Assembly (NCBI RefSeq): GCF_001282115.1
Contig: NZ_LJBR01000251.1
Span: 1-35,882, forward strand
Length of the DNA: 35,882 bases
Reading direction: 5' to 3'
Source of the DNA: Streptomyces sp. NRRL B-24085
Lineage (GTDB): Bacteria; Actinomycetota; Actinomycetes; Streptomycetales; Streptomycetaceae
The position numbers and the translations under genes are program-made. The notes under the pieces are model-generated. The model saw only the letters and a list, made by a program, of their open reading frames with translations. It made no database searches and was not told the origin of the DNA. Shown piece after piece: positions 29,192-35,882 of this stretch (positions are counted from its first letter, which is position 1; every line of letters begins with the position of its first letter).

Positions 29192-30360
29192 TCCGGGACT
29201 CCTTCACGCAGGGGGAGGGTGGCGCGTACGGTCCAGCGCGCCCCGCCGGGACCCTCGGGACCGGCGTCGAACGTGCCGCCCAGCAGCGCGGCCCGCTCCC
29301 GCATCCCGACCAGACCGGTGCCGGAGCCGGGGGCGCGCGGCCCGTCCCGGTCGCCGTACGGACTGCTCACCTCGACCGTCAGCGCACCGTCCAGCTCGGC
29401 GAGGGACACCGTGACCGGGCCGGGGCGGGCGTGCTTGAGGGCGTTGGTCAGGGACTCCTGGACGATCCGGTAGGCGGCGAGCTCGACGGGGGCCGGCACG
29501 GTCCCGTCGTGGCAGGCGTCCAGGGTGACGTCCAGGCCGTTGGCGCGGGCGCCCTCGACGAGGGCGGTGAGGCCGTCGAGGGTGGGGACGGCGGCCGGCT
29601 CGTCGTCGCCGTCCCGCAGGATGCCGATCAGCCGCCGCATCTCGGCGAGGCCGGCCACGCTGTTCTCCCGGATGACGGACAGCGCCTGTCGGGAGGTGGC
29701 CGGTTCGTCGATGGAGAGCGCGGCCGTGGAGTGGATGGCGATCGCCGACAGGTGGTTGGCGACCATGTCGTGCAACTCCCGTGCCATTCGCGCGCGTTCG
29801 GCGGTGACGGCCTGGGCGCGGTCCATCTCGGCGAGCAGCGCGGTCTGTTCGGCGCGCAACCGGCCGGCCTCGGCGGCGTCCCGGTGGTTGCGCACGATCC
29901 AGCCGGTGGAGGCGGGCGCGTACGCCACCACCCCGACGACCACGCCGATCAGCAGTGCCTCCGGCACCCGCCACACCGCGAACGGCACCAGCGTCGCGGC
30001 CACGGTCAGCAGCCCGGTGATCCACTGGATGCGCCGGGCCGAGGCGAGCGGGCCGTACAGCACGGCGGCGTAGACGACGTCGGTGAACATCAGGACCGTG
30101 GCGAGGTTGCCCTGGGTCGTCAGGTCGGCGCAGATCACGACGGTGCCGGTGAGCAGGGCCGTGCGGGGGGCCGTGCGGCGCAGCAGCTCGCAGCCGGCCA
30201 GCACGGTGAGCGGGACGAGGACCGGCCAGGGGCCGTCGAACAGCGTGATCGGGTCGTCGGCGGGCCGGGTGGCGAGCCGCAGACCCACCAGCAGCACACC
30301 GCCGAGCAGGCCGCCGACCGCGATGTACACGTCGAAGCGGTGCGGGCGGGGGAGGGCCAT
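29188..30360 (-). CDS. chiS: Sensor histidine kinase, HisKA_3 type (ChiS-like)
   Basis: This 390-residue membrane kinase has about five hydrophobic segments in residues 10-150 with short loops, so no large extracellular sensor domain is visible. The dimerisation helix carries the phospho-histidine H197 in ARELHDMVANHLS. An HATPase domain with N-box AYRIVQESLTNALKHA and G-box GSGTGLVGMRERAALLGG follows. ATG at 30360 is chosen. A TTG at 30375 in the same frame lacks a ribosome-binding site. It phosphorylates the downstream response regulator. How chitin oligomers are sensed is not evident from the sequence. Confidence 0.85.
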   Translation of the reverse strand: MALPRPHRFDVYIAVGGLLGGVLLVGLRLATRPADDPITLFDGPWPVLVPLTVLAGCELLRRTAPRTALLTGTVVICADLTTQGNLATVLMFTDVVYAAVLYGPLASARRIQWITGLLTVAATLVPFAVWRVPEALLIGVVVGVVAYAPASTGWIVRNHRDAAEAGRLRAEQTALLAEMDRAQAVTAERARMARELHDMVANHLSAIAIHSTAALSIDEPATSRQALSVIRENSVAGLAEMRRLIGILRDGDDEPAAVPTLDGLTALVEGARANGLDVTLDACHDGTVPAPVELAAYRIVQESLTNALKHARPGPVTVSLAELDGALTVEVSSPYGDRDGPRAPGSGTGLVGMRERAALLGGTFDAGPEGPGGARWTVRATLPLREGVPE

Positions 30361-30510
30361 GACCCCATCCAACACGGTGTCCGCCCGTCACGCCTGATCC
30401 CGCAGAACGGTCCTGGACTGCATCTTTCGATGTACGGCGGTCTCCTCACCGCCGACGACGAAAGGGACCGCGCGGGCCGGGAGCCTTGAGGGGGGACGAA
30501 GGGAGCGGTC

Positions 30511-31041
30511 GTGGTCGTCGGACTGATCGTCGTGTGCGAGGTGGCCTTCTGGGTGCTGCTGGCAGCGGGGCTGGCCTTCCGTTACGTGCTGCGCATGCCG
30601 CGGGTGGGACTGGCCCTGCTGCTGTGCGAGCCGCTGCTGGAGCTCGTGCTGTTCACGGTCACCGCGATCGACCTGAGGAACGGTGCCGAGCCGGACTGGA
30701 AGCACGGCCTGGCCGCCGTCTACATCGGCTTCACCGTGGGTCTCGGCCACTCGACCGTCAAATGGGCGGACGCCCGGGTCGCCCACCGGTTCGCGGGCGG
30801 CCCGCCGCCGGTGAGGCCGCCGAAGTACGGCACGGCCCGCGCCGTCCACGAGTGGAAGGTTGCGGGCCGCTGGATCCTCGCCGCGGTGGTCGCCACGGCC
30901 CTGCTCCAGGCCGCGGTCTGGTACGTCGGCGACGGACAGACCGAGTCGTTGCGCGCCTGGCAGCAGCGCATGCTGTGGGTGATCGCCATCAACCTGGTCG
31001 TCGCCGGCAGCTACACGCTCTTCCCGAAACGCGAGCGTTAA
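30511..31041 (+). CDS. Small integral membrane protein, unknown function
   Basis: I do not recognise a named family in this 176-residue protein. Four membrane helices are visible: VVGLIVVCEVAFWVLLAAGLAF, VGLALLLCEPLLELVLFTV, the amphipathic stretch around AAVYIGFTVGLG, and WILAAVVATALLQAAVWYV, with a final MLWVIAINLVVAGSYTLF. A cytoplasmic loop HRFAGGPPPVRPPKYGTARAVHEWK links the halves. GTG at 30511 has GGGAG 5 bases upstream. It is divergent from the kinase gene and convergent with the adenosyltransferase, with which it shares the four bases of the two stop codons (TTAA, 31038-31041). Similar proteins are common in streptomycetes. Confidence 0.75.
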   Translation: MVVGLIVVCEVAFWVLLAAGLAFRYVLRMPRVGLALLLCEPLLELVLFTVTAIDLRNGAEPDWKHGLAAVYIGFTVGLGHSTVKWADARVAHRFAGGPPPVRPPKYGTARAVHEWKVAGRWILAAVVATALLQAAVWYVGDGQTESLRAWQQRMLWVIAINLVVAGSYTLFPKRER

Positions 31042-31046
31042 CGCTC
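31033..31046. repeat. Perfect 14-bp palindrome holding two convergent stop codons
   Basis: GAGCGTTAACGCTC reads identically on both strands. Both genes end with the codons GAG CGT TAA, Glu-Arg-stop. It may serve as a compact bidirectional terminator, though without a loop of its own. Confidence 0.6.
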
Positions 31047-31610
31047 CCCGCCGGGCACCCACAGGACGTCGCCCACATCCTTGTTGGCCGTCCGCGCCAG
31101 GATGAACAGCAGGTCCGAGAGCCGGTTGAGGTAGGTCGCGGTGAGCGGGTTCATCGTGTCGCCGTGGGCTTCGAGGGCCGCCCACGTCGAGCGCTCGGCC
31201 CGGCGTACGACCGTGCAGGCCTGGTGGAGCAGGGCCGCGCCCGGGGTGCCGCCGGGGAGGATGAAGGAGCGGAGCTTCTCTAGCCGCTCGTTGAAGCGGT
31301 CGCAGTCCGCCTCCAGCTTGTCGACGTAGAACTGCTCGACCCGCAGGGGCGGGAACTGCGGGTTCTCGACCACGGGCGTGGACAGGTCGGCTCCGACGTC
31401 GAAGAGGTCGTTCTGCACCCGGGTCAGAACCGCGACGACCTCCTCGTCGAGCCCGCCCAGCGCGATCGCCGTGCCGATCACCGCGTTCGCCTCGTTGGCG
31501 TCCGCGTACGCGGAGATCCGCAGATCGGTCTTGGCGACCCGGCTCATGTCGCCGAGGGCGGTGGTGCCCTGGTCGCCGGTCCTGGTGTAGATGCGCGTCA
31601 GATTGACCAT
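31038..31610 (-). CDS. Cob(I)yrinic acid a,c-diamide / cobalamin adenosyltransferase, PduO type
   Basis: This 190-residue trimeric cytoplasmic enzyme transfers the adenosyl group of ATP to cob(I)alamin, giving coenzyme B12. The ATP loop TRTGDQGTTALG begins at residue 9. SAYADANEANAVIG, QNDLFDVGADLSTP and the VRRAERSTWA motif with catalytic Arg follow in order. No ribosome-binding site precedes ATG 31610. Instead a TACGCT box lies 6 bases before it, so a leaderless mRNA is likely. The ABC permease gene ends 13 bases upstream, so read-through from the exporter genes is also possible. Likely users are B12 enzymes elsewhere in the genome. Confidence 0.93.
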   Translation of the reverse strand: MVNLTRIYTRTGDQGTTALGDMSRVAKTDLRISAYADANEANAVIGTAIALGGLDEEVVAVLTRVQNDLFDVGADLSTPVVENPQFPPLRVEQFYVDKLEADCDRFNERLEKLRSFILPGGTPGAALLHQACTVVRRAERSTWAALEAHGDTMNPLTATYLNRLSDLLFILARTANKDVGDVLWVPGGER

Positions 31611-31616
31611 GGGGCC

Positions 31617-31622
31617 AGCGTA
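31617..31622 (-). promoter_or_regulatory. -10 box for a leaderless adenosyltransferase mRNA
   Basis: On the minus strand TACGCT is followed by six bases and then ATG. The box overlaps a perfect palindrome GCGTAATTACGC (31618-31629) that fills the gap to the permease gene, a possible operator. Confidence 0.4.
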
Positions 31623-31623
31623 A

Positions 31624-32373
31624 TTACGCCCCGGCCGTGCGGAACACGCGTGTGCCGACCGTCACGGCCAGGCCCGCGAAGCCGACGGCGACCAGGACGC
31701 CGTACAGCATGTGGTCCGTGGTGTACGCGCCGACGTACGCGTCCCGCACGGCGTCCACCAGATAGCGGAACGGCATGAAGTGCGAGAGGACGTCCAGCCA
31801 GGCCGGGCCCAGGGTCATCGGCAGCATCAGGCCGGACAGCAGCATGGACGGCATGCTGATCGCGTTGACCAGCGGCCCGAACTCCTGGGGCGTGCGGACC
31901 TTCATCGCCAGCGCGTACGACAGCGAGGCCAGTGAGACGGTCAGCAGGGCGACGAACCCGAAGCCGATCAGGACACCGGCCAGCGGAGCCCGCAGTCCCA
32001 TGGCGACGGCGGCCAGCACCAGCAGCACCGCCTGGAGGACGAAGACCGTGGCGTCCCGCAGCACCCTGCCCAGCAGCAGGGCGAGCCGGCTGACGGGCGT
32101 CACCCGCATGCGCTCCAGGATGCCCTGGCCCTTCTCAAGGATGATCATGAAGCCCGCGAACAGCGCGCCGAACAGTCCGAGTTGGAGCAGCAGTCCAGGC
32201 ACCAGCACCTGCCAGGAACTGCCCCGCCCGCCGAGCGGGAGCCCGGTGAGCAGCGGACCGAAGAACACCAGGTACAGCAGCGGCATCAGGACGCCGAACA
32301 GCAGCGCGAAGCGGGAGCGCAGGGACTGGCGCAGATAGCGGCCGTAGACGATCGCGGTGTCGTGAAGAAGCAT
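31624..32373 (-). CDS. ABC-2 type exporter permease
   Basis: This 249-residue permease has six membrane helices of the DrrB/NodJ family. A short cytoplasmic N-terminus (DTAIVYGRYLRQSLRSRF) leads into helix 1, FALLFGVLMPLLYLVFFGPLL. The family feature EKGQGILERMRVTPVSRLALLLGRVL lies after helix 2, and MPMTLGPAWLDVLSHFMPFRYLVDAVRDA lies before the last helix. It pairs with the ATPase encoded 21 bases upstream. Substrates of this family include drugs and lipids; here unknown. The ribosome-binding site GGAAAGG is rather far from the ATG (14 bases). Confidence 0.92.
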   Translation of the reverse strand: MLLHDTAIVYGRYLRQSLRSRFALLFGVLMPLLYLVFFGPLLTGLPLGGRGSSWQVLVPGLLLQLGLFGALFAGFMIILEKGQGILERMRVTPVSRLALLLGRVLRDATVFVLQAVLLVLAAVAMGLRAPLAGVLIGFGFVALLTVSLASLSYALAMKVRTPQEFGPLVNAISMPSMLLSGLMLPMTLGPAWLDVLSHFMPFRYLVDAVRDAYVGAYTTDHMLYGVLVAVGFAGLAVTVGTRVFRTAGA

Positions 32374-32394
32374 GGCTTTTTGGTACGGCCTTTC

Positions 32395-33180
32395 CTATAC
32401 GGCTACGGGGGCGGCGTCGGCCGGGGCCGGACCCCGGCCCGTGATCGCGAGGAACGTGTCCTGGAGCGGGGCGTCGATCGAGCCCGTGTGCTCCAGCTTC
32501 AGGGCGCTCGGGGTGCCCTCGGCCACGACCACGCCCTTGTCGACGATCACGAGGCGGTCGGAGAGGGCGTCGGCCTCGTCGAGGTAGTGGGTGGTCAGGA
32601 AGACGGTCGTGCCGTGCTCGTCGCGCAGCCGGCGGATCAGGTCCCACAGGTCGGCGCGGCTGCCGGGGTCGAGTCCCGTCGTCGGTTCGTCGAGGAACAG
32701 CACCTCCGGCCGGTGCGTGAGCGCCATCGCGATGTCGAGGCGGCGGCGCTGACCGCCGGAGAGCGTGCCGCACCTGCGGTCGAGCAGCTCGGTGAGGTCC
32801 AGGTCGCGGGCCAACTCGGCGGCGCGGGCGGCGGCCAGGGCTCTGGTCAGCCGGTAGAAGCGGCCCTGGGTGACCAGTTCCTCCCGCACGGAGATCTGCG
32901 GATCGGTCCCGCTCGACTGGGCCACGTACCCGCACGCCCGCCGCACCCCCGCGGCGTCGGTCGCGAGGTCGTGGCCGGCGACGGTGGCGGTCCCGCCGGT
33001 GGGGGCCAGGAGGGTCGTGAGCATCCGGAGGGTGGTGGTCTTGCCGGCGCCGTTCGGGCCGAGGAAGCCGAGGATCTCGCCCGCCCGGACGGTGAGGTCG
33101 ACGCCGCGGACGGCCTCGACGGGCCCGTGCTTGGTACGGAAGGTGCGGGCCAGTCCGGCCGCGCTGATGACTGCTGTCAT
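32395..33180 (-). CDS. ABC exporter ATP-binding protein (DrrA type)
   Basis: This 261-residue ATPase drives the permease encoded next to it. Walker A is GPNGAGKTT at 41-49, Q-loop YVAQSSGTDP at about 85, signature LSGGQ at 140-144, and Walker B VLFLDEPT ending at E165. The H-loop TTHYLDEADAL and a short DrrA-like C-terminal part follow. ATG at 33180 is the conserved start; an in-frame extension to 33231 overlaps the operator region. TTTTCT lies 6 bases before the ATG with TTGCAA 17 bases further, so the mRNA may have almost no leader. It is transcribed divergently from a TetR regulator that probably controls it. Confidence 0.93.
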   Translation of the reverse strand: MTAVISAAGLARTFRTKHGPVEAVRGVDLTVRAGEILGFLGPNGAGKTTTLRMLTTLLAPTGGTATVAGHDLATDAAGVRRACGYVAQSSGTDPQISVREELVTQGRFYRLTRALAAARAAELARDLDLTELLDRRCGTLSGGQRRRLDIAMALTHRPEVLFLDEPTTGLDPGSRADLWDLIRRLRDEHGTTVFLTTHYLDEADALSDRLVIVDKGVVVAEGTPSALKLEHTGSIDAPLQDTFLAITGRGPAPADAAPVAV

Positions 33181-33195
33181 GCCCCCAGAAAAACA

Positions 33196-33221
33196 GAGTC
33201 CCTGAAATTTTGCAATGACTC
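33196..33221. promoter_or_regulatory. Candidate TetR operator between exporter and regulator
   Basis: Imperfect palindrome with arms GAGTC (33196-33200) and GACTC (33217-33221) and an inner CC-TGaaatttt-gCAA core, in the 80-bp divergent intergenic region. It covers the TTGCAA box (33210-33215) of the exporter promoter. Confidence 0.5.
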
Positions 33222-33248
33222 CAAAAATCAAGGAGGCCCAGGAACGTC

Positions 33249-33254
33249 TACGAT
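33249..33254 (+). promoter_or_regulatory. -10 box for a leaderless tetR-family mRNA
   Basis: TACGAT is followed by six bases and the ATG at 33261. The only Shine-Dalgarno-like sequence, AAGGAGG (33230-33236), lies 24 bases upstream, too far to work. A leaderless start is therefore likely. Confidence 0.5.
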
Positions 33255-33260
33255 GCCGAC

Positions 33261-33902
33261 ATGGCAGAGGGGCTCAGGGAGCGGAAGAAGCGGCAGACCC
33301 GGCAGTACATCTCGGACGTCGCCACGGCCCTGTTCGTCGAGCGCGGGTTCGACGCGGTGACCGTCGCCGAGGTCGCCGACGCCGCGAACGTCTCCGTCAA
33401 CACCGTCTACAACTACTTCCCGGCCAAGGAGGACCTCTTCCTCGACCGCAGCAAGGGCGTCGTCGACCGGCTCTCGCGCTGGGTGCGCGGCCGCGACGCC
33501 GGGGAGTCGGCGGCCGCGGCCGTCCTGCGGGAACTGCGCGACGAGGTCGAGGCGGTCTCACCGCGGGTCGGCCTGCTGAAGGGCTACGACCGCTTCATGC
33601 GGGTCATCCAGGACGCGCCCACGCTGCGCTCCCGGCTGTGGAGCATCCAGCAGGAGGTCCAGGAGAACCTGGAGGAGACCCTGCGCGAGGAGACCGGCGC
33701 CGCCCCCGGCGATCCGCTGCCCGCCCTGATCGCCGGTCAGATCAACTGGCTGCACCACACGGTCATGGGCGCCATCGGACGCGAGATGGTCGCGGGGCGC
33801 GAACCGGACGAAGTGTCACGAGAGACGCTGGTGCTTCTCGACCGCATGGAGGAGTTGTTGAGCGATAAGGTGCTCAACTACGCCGTACGAGACCACTCGT
33901 GA
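33261..33902 (+). CDS. TetR-family transcriptional regulator
   Basis: This 213-residue dimeric repressor-type regulator has an N-terminal helix-turn-helix (about residues 8-58: LRERKKRQTRQYISDVATALFVERGFDAVTVAEVA and VSVNTVYNYFPAKEDLFLDR). The C-terminal ligand/dimer domain is helical and not similar to a named subgroup I recognise. It is divergent from an ABC exporter with an 80-bp shared promoter region, the standard arrangement for drug-responsive control of an efflux pump. The inducer is unknown. Confidence 0.93.
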   Translation: MAEGLRERKKRQTRQYISDVATALFVERGFDAVTVAEVADAANVSVNTVYNYFPAKEDLFLDRSKGVVDRLSRWVRGRDAGESAAAAVLRELRDEVEAVSPRVGLLKGYDRFMRVIQDAPTLRSRLWSIQQEVQENLEETLREETGAAPGDPLPALIAGQINWLHHTVMGAIGREMVAGREPDEVSRETLVLLDRMEELLSDKVLNYAVRDHS

Positions 33903-33954
33903 CAGCTACCGGTGTGATGTCCGTCAGATGAGACGTGACGCGCGTTACTAACCG

Positions 33955-33983
33955 GTCACACAGCCCTTCACGAGCGCTAGTGT
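33955..33983 (+). promoter_or_regulatory. Candidate promoter of the acyl-CoA dehydrogenase gene
   Basis: GTCACA (33955-33960), 17 bases, TAGTGT (33978-33983). A near-palindrome GTGACGC-GCGTTAC (33935-33948) lies just upstream and could bind a regulator. Confidence 0.4.
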
Positions 33984-34039
33984 CCGCCGCAGAGGCAACG
34001 TAAACAGGGCGTAAGGCGTTTCAAAGGGGAGTCGCAACA

Positions 34040-34888
34040 GTGGCACGGAAGCTTGCCGTCATCGGCGCCGGCTTGATGGGTTCCGGCATCGCCCAGGTCT
34101 CCGCCCAGGCGGGCTGGGACGTGGTCCTGAGGGACGTCACCGACGAGGCGTTGAAGCGCGGCACCGACGGCATCAAGGCTTCGTACGACAAGTTCGTGAG
34201 CAAGGGCAAGCTGGAGGCGCACGACGCCGACGCGGCCCTCGCCCGGATCACCGCGACCACCGATCTGGACGCGGCCGCCGACGCCGACGTCGTCGTCGAG
34301 GCCGTCTTCGAGAAGCTCGAGGTCAAGCACGAGATCTTCCGCGCCCTCGACAAGATCGTCCGTCCGGACGCCGTGCTCGCCTCCAACACCTCCGCCATCC
34401 CGATCACCAAGATCGCGGCGGCCACGGAGCACCCCGAGCGGGTCGTCGGCGTGCACTTCTTCTCGCCGGTGCCGATGATGCAGCTCGTCGAGCTGGTCCG
34501 CGGCTACAAGACGAGCGACGAAACCCTCGCCACCGCGCGGGAGTTCGCCGAGTCCGTCGGCAAGACCTGCATCGTGGTGAACCGGGACGTGGCGGGGTTC
34601 GTGACCACCCGTCTCATCTCCGCCCTCGTCGTCGAGGCGACCAAGCTCTACGAGTCGGGCGTGGCGACCGCCGAGGACATCGACCTCGCCTGCAAGCTGG
34701 GCTTCGGCCACGCCATGGGCCCGCTGGCCACGGCGGACCTGACCGGCGTGGACATCCTGCTGCACGCGACCAGCAACATCTACACCGAGTCCCAGGACGA
34801 GAAGTTCGCCCCGCCGGAGCTGATGCGCCGGATGGTGGACGCCGGTGACATCGGACGCAAGAGCGGGCAGGGCTTCTACAAGCACTGA
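34040..34888 (+). CDS. 3-hydroxybutyryl-CoA dehydrogenase
   Basis: This 282-residue cytoplasmic NAD(P)-dependent enzyme interconverts 3-hydroxyacyl-CoA (typically 3-hydroxybutyryl-CoA) and the 3-keto form. The Rossmann loop is GAGLMGSG from residue 9. The catalytic His is H139 in GVHFFSPVPMMQLVELV, and SNTSAIPIT and NRDVAGFVTTRL are family motifs. The C-terminal dimerisation domain has LGFGHAMGPLATADLTGVD and GRKSGQGFY. GTG at 34040 has AGGGGAG 8 bases upstream. It stands alone, with no other fatty-acid or PHB gene next to it. A role in butyrate/acyl-CoA metabolism feeding secondary metabolism is plausible. Confidence 0.94.
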   Translation: MARKLAVIGAGLMGSGIAQVSAQAGWDVVLRDVTDEALKRGTDGIKASYDKFVSKGKLEAHDADAALARITATTDLDAAADADVVVEAVFEKLEVKHEIFRALDKIVRPDAVLASNTSAIPITKIAAATEHPERVVGVHFFSPVPMMQLVELVRGYKTSDETLATAREFAESVGKTCIVVNRDVAGFVTTRLISALVVEATKLYESGVATAEDIDLACKLGFGHAMGPLATADLTGVDILLHATSNIYTESQDEKFAPPELMRRMVDAGDIGRKSGQGFYKH

Positions 34889-34903
34889 CGGCTTTTTCCG
34901 TCA
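34886..34903 (+). terminator. Short hairpin overlapping the dehydrogenase stop
   Basis: TGACGG-cttttt-CCGTCA, a perfect 6-bp stem that begins with the stop codon. Weak terminator candidate. Confidence 0.4.
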
Positions 34904-35058
34904 CCGTAACCGCACAAACCCCTCAGGTTTCACACGCGGGGGTGAATTCGGTATCGGTTCGCTTACAGACGGCAACCTCTGACCGCCCCGCGCAGTCAGA
35001 GGTGTCATCACTGGACATCACATTCGTGGAGTACTACACGCACTCACGGGGAGCGCAT

Positions 35059-35382
35059 ATGTACATCAGGGGCGACCACGCCGAGCTGGTCGTCGGGGGC
35101 CGCCTCGACGTCCGCAGCGCGGCGGACGCCCGTACGGTCCTGCACTCGGCCGTCGACGACGGAGTCGGCGACCTGGTGCTCGACCTGTCCGAGCTGGACT
35201 CCTGGGACGCCACCGGTCTCGGCGTGATCATGGGAGCCCACCGCAGGGCCGGCCGCTGCGGCCGCCGGCTGGTGCTGCGCGACGTACCGCCGCAGATGCA
35301 ACGCCTCCTGGTCGCCACCCGGCTGCACCGGATCCTGGCGATCGAGGGCGGCATCGGCGTGGAGTCGCTACCCCGCGTCTGA
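35059..35382 (+). CDS. STAS-domain anti-sigma-factor antagonist-like protein
   Basis: This 107-residue single STAS domain protein of the SpoIIAA/RsbV type switches partners by binding an anti-sigma kinase when unphosphorylated. VVGGRLDVRSAADAR is strand 1 and helix 1. LVLDLSELDSWDATGLGVIMG contains the phosphorylation site, here T52 in DATG, where SpoIIAA and most RsbV proteins have Ser. GRRLVLRDVPPQMQRLLVATRL follows. ATG at 35059 has GGGGAG 5 bases upstream. In-frame codons continue up to 34942, including a GTG at 35026, but without a ribosome-binding site. No anti-sigma kinase is adjacent, unless the truncated gene at the right edge is one. Confidence 0.85.
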   Translation: MYIRGDHAELVVGGRLDVRSAADARTVLHSAVDDGVGDLVLDLSELDSWDATGLGVIMGAHRRAGRCGRRLVLRDVPPQMQRLLVATRLHRILAIEGGIGVESLPRV

Positions 35383-35613
35383 CCCGGACCGACGTGGCGA
35401 AACGCAGGTCCCGCGCAATCCTCACGAGACTGTGACGTCTCGGACGGCGCGGTACCCCGGGCTGTCGTAGATACTGTGCGAAGGTTTAGGGTTCGGTCGC
35501 CCGCTGTCTGCATCCCTTCCAGCGGGCCCGGACCAGAAGCGACAGCGCGGTGTGCTGCAAGGCCGGGAGGGGCCACTGACGGCACACGAGACGCTTTTGG
35601 GGGGCTTGAACCT

Positions 35614-35882
35614 ATGGACCCGAACAACCGGGGACCCGAGGAGTACGGCCATGACGACGACGGCGGTCCGCCGCGTCAGCGGCCTCCCAGGGACTCCCTC
35701 ACATCCGACTTCGGCCAGCACTCGCCCGCGCTCGCCCGCACCGTGCAGCTCGTCGCCGGCGACTTCCTGCTCACCGTCAACCCCGTCGACGGCAGCGAGA
35801 TAGAGGCCTGCCCGCCCGGCGAGCGGCCCGGCCGGCCCGAGAAGTACGGCGCCGCGGAACGCGCCGAGGTGGACCGCGCGGC
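35614..35882 (+). CDS. Unidentified protein, N-terminal fragment (possibly an ATP-binding regulator)
   Basis: Only 89 residues are visible. They start MDPNNRGPEEYGHDDDGGPP, a hydrophilic disordered lead, followed by LARTVQLVAGDFLLTVNPVDGSEIEACPPGERPGRPEKYGAAERAEV. No domain can be assigned from this. Streptomycetes often have an ATP-binding (HATPase-like) regulatory protein beside this STAS gene, which is why I suggest it, but that rests on context. GGGGGG 9 bases before the ATG is the ribosome-binding site. The gene runs off the right edge. The 231-bp gap before it holds a weak TAGATA -10-like box at 35468-35473. Confidence 0.6.
   Translation, partial: MDPNNRGPEEYGHDDDGGPPRQRPPRDSLTSDFGQHSPALARTVQLVAGDFLLTVNPVDGSEIEACPPGERPGRPEKYGAAERAEVDRA

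Overview
This window looks like a core-chromosome segment of a Streptomyces (or a very close relative). It has very high GC with strong third-position GC bias and GTG or TTG starts. It has actinobacterial signatures: a Rho with a long Arg/Asp/Gln-rich insertion, TAnnnT -10 boxes, SigR-type promoters, chitinase direct repeats and a DUF2550 gene behind the ATP synthase operon. The gene order agrees with what I remember of the S. coelicolor segment around SCO5353-SCO5387. I noticed no in-frame TTA codon, but I did not scan exhaustively.

Layout. 1-488: C-terminal end of an ArgS-related protein. 511-5582: amino-acid block lysA, hom, thrC, thrB (last step of lysine synthesis, then homoserine to threonine), with structured intergenic spacers. 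5584-17898: housekeeping block rho, a secreted trypsin-like protease, an LCP wall-polymer ligase, rpmE (L31), prfA (RF1), prmC, tsaC/sua5, a low-molecular-weight phosphatase homologue lacking its catalytic Cys, a divergent glyA-like gene, and a WecA/MraY-family transferase. 18206-26003: complete F1Fo ATP synthase operon atpI-B-E-F-H-A-G-D-C, followed by a DUF2550 membrane protein.

26606-30360 (minus strand): a chitin-response module with a CBM2-FnIII-GH18 chitinase, its promoter with 12-bp direct repeats, and a response regulator/histidine kinase pair (chiC/chiR/chiS-like). 30511-33902: a small membrane protein, a PduO-type cobalamin adenosyltransferase, an ABC exporter and a divergent TetR regulator. 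34040-35882: a 3-hydroxyacyl-CoA dehydrogenase, a STAS anti-sigma-antagonist-like protein, and the start of a further protein cut by the window edge.

How the genes fit together. prfA and prmC form a translation-termination pair (PrmC methylates the GGQ Gln of RF1). WecA and LCP are plausibly the first and last steps of wall-glycopolymer synthesis. The rho-rpmE-prfA-prmC-tsaC-phosphatase-glyA-atp order resembles the Bacillus subtilis rho to atp region, so it is probably ancient. The observations I rate highest are: the Cys-to-Ser change in the phosphatase P-loop together with a second diverged copy of its 3' end just downstream; an SHMT-like enzyme with altered active-site neighbours; CRP-like operators upstream of atpI; a tandem double hairpin between atpD and atpC; and a SigR-like promoter for rho. 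I did not find an obvious new multi-gene system. The interest lies in altered enzymes and regulatory sites inside a conserved block.
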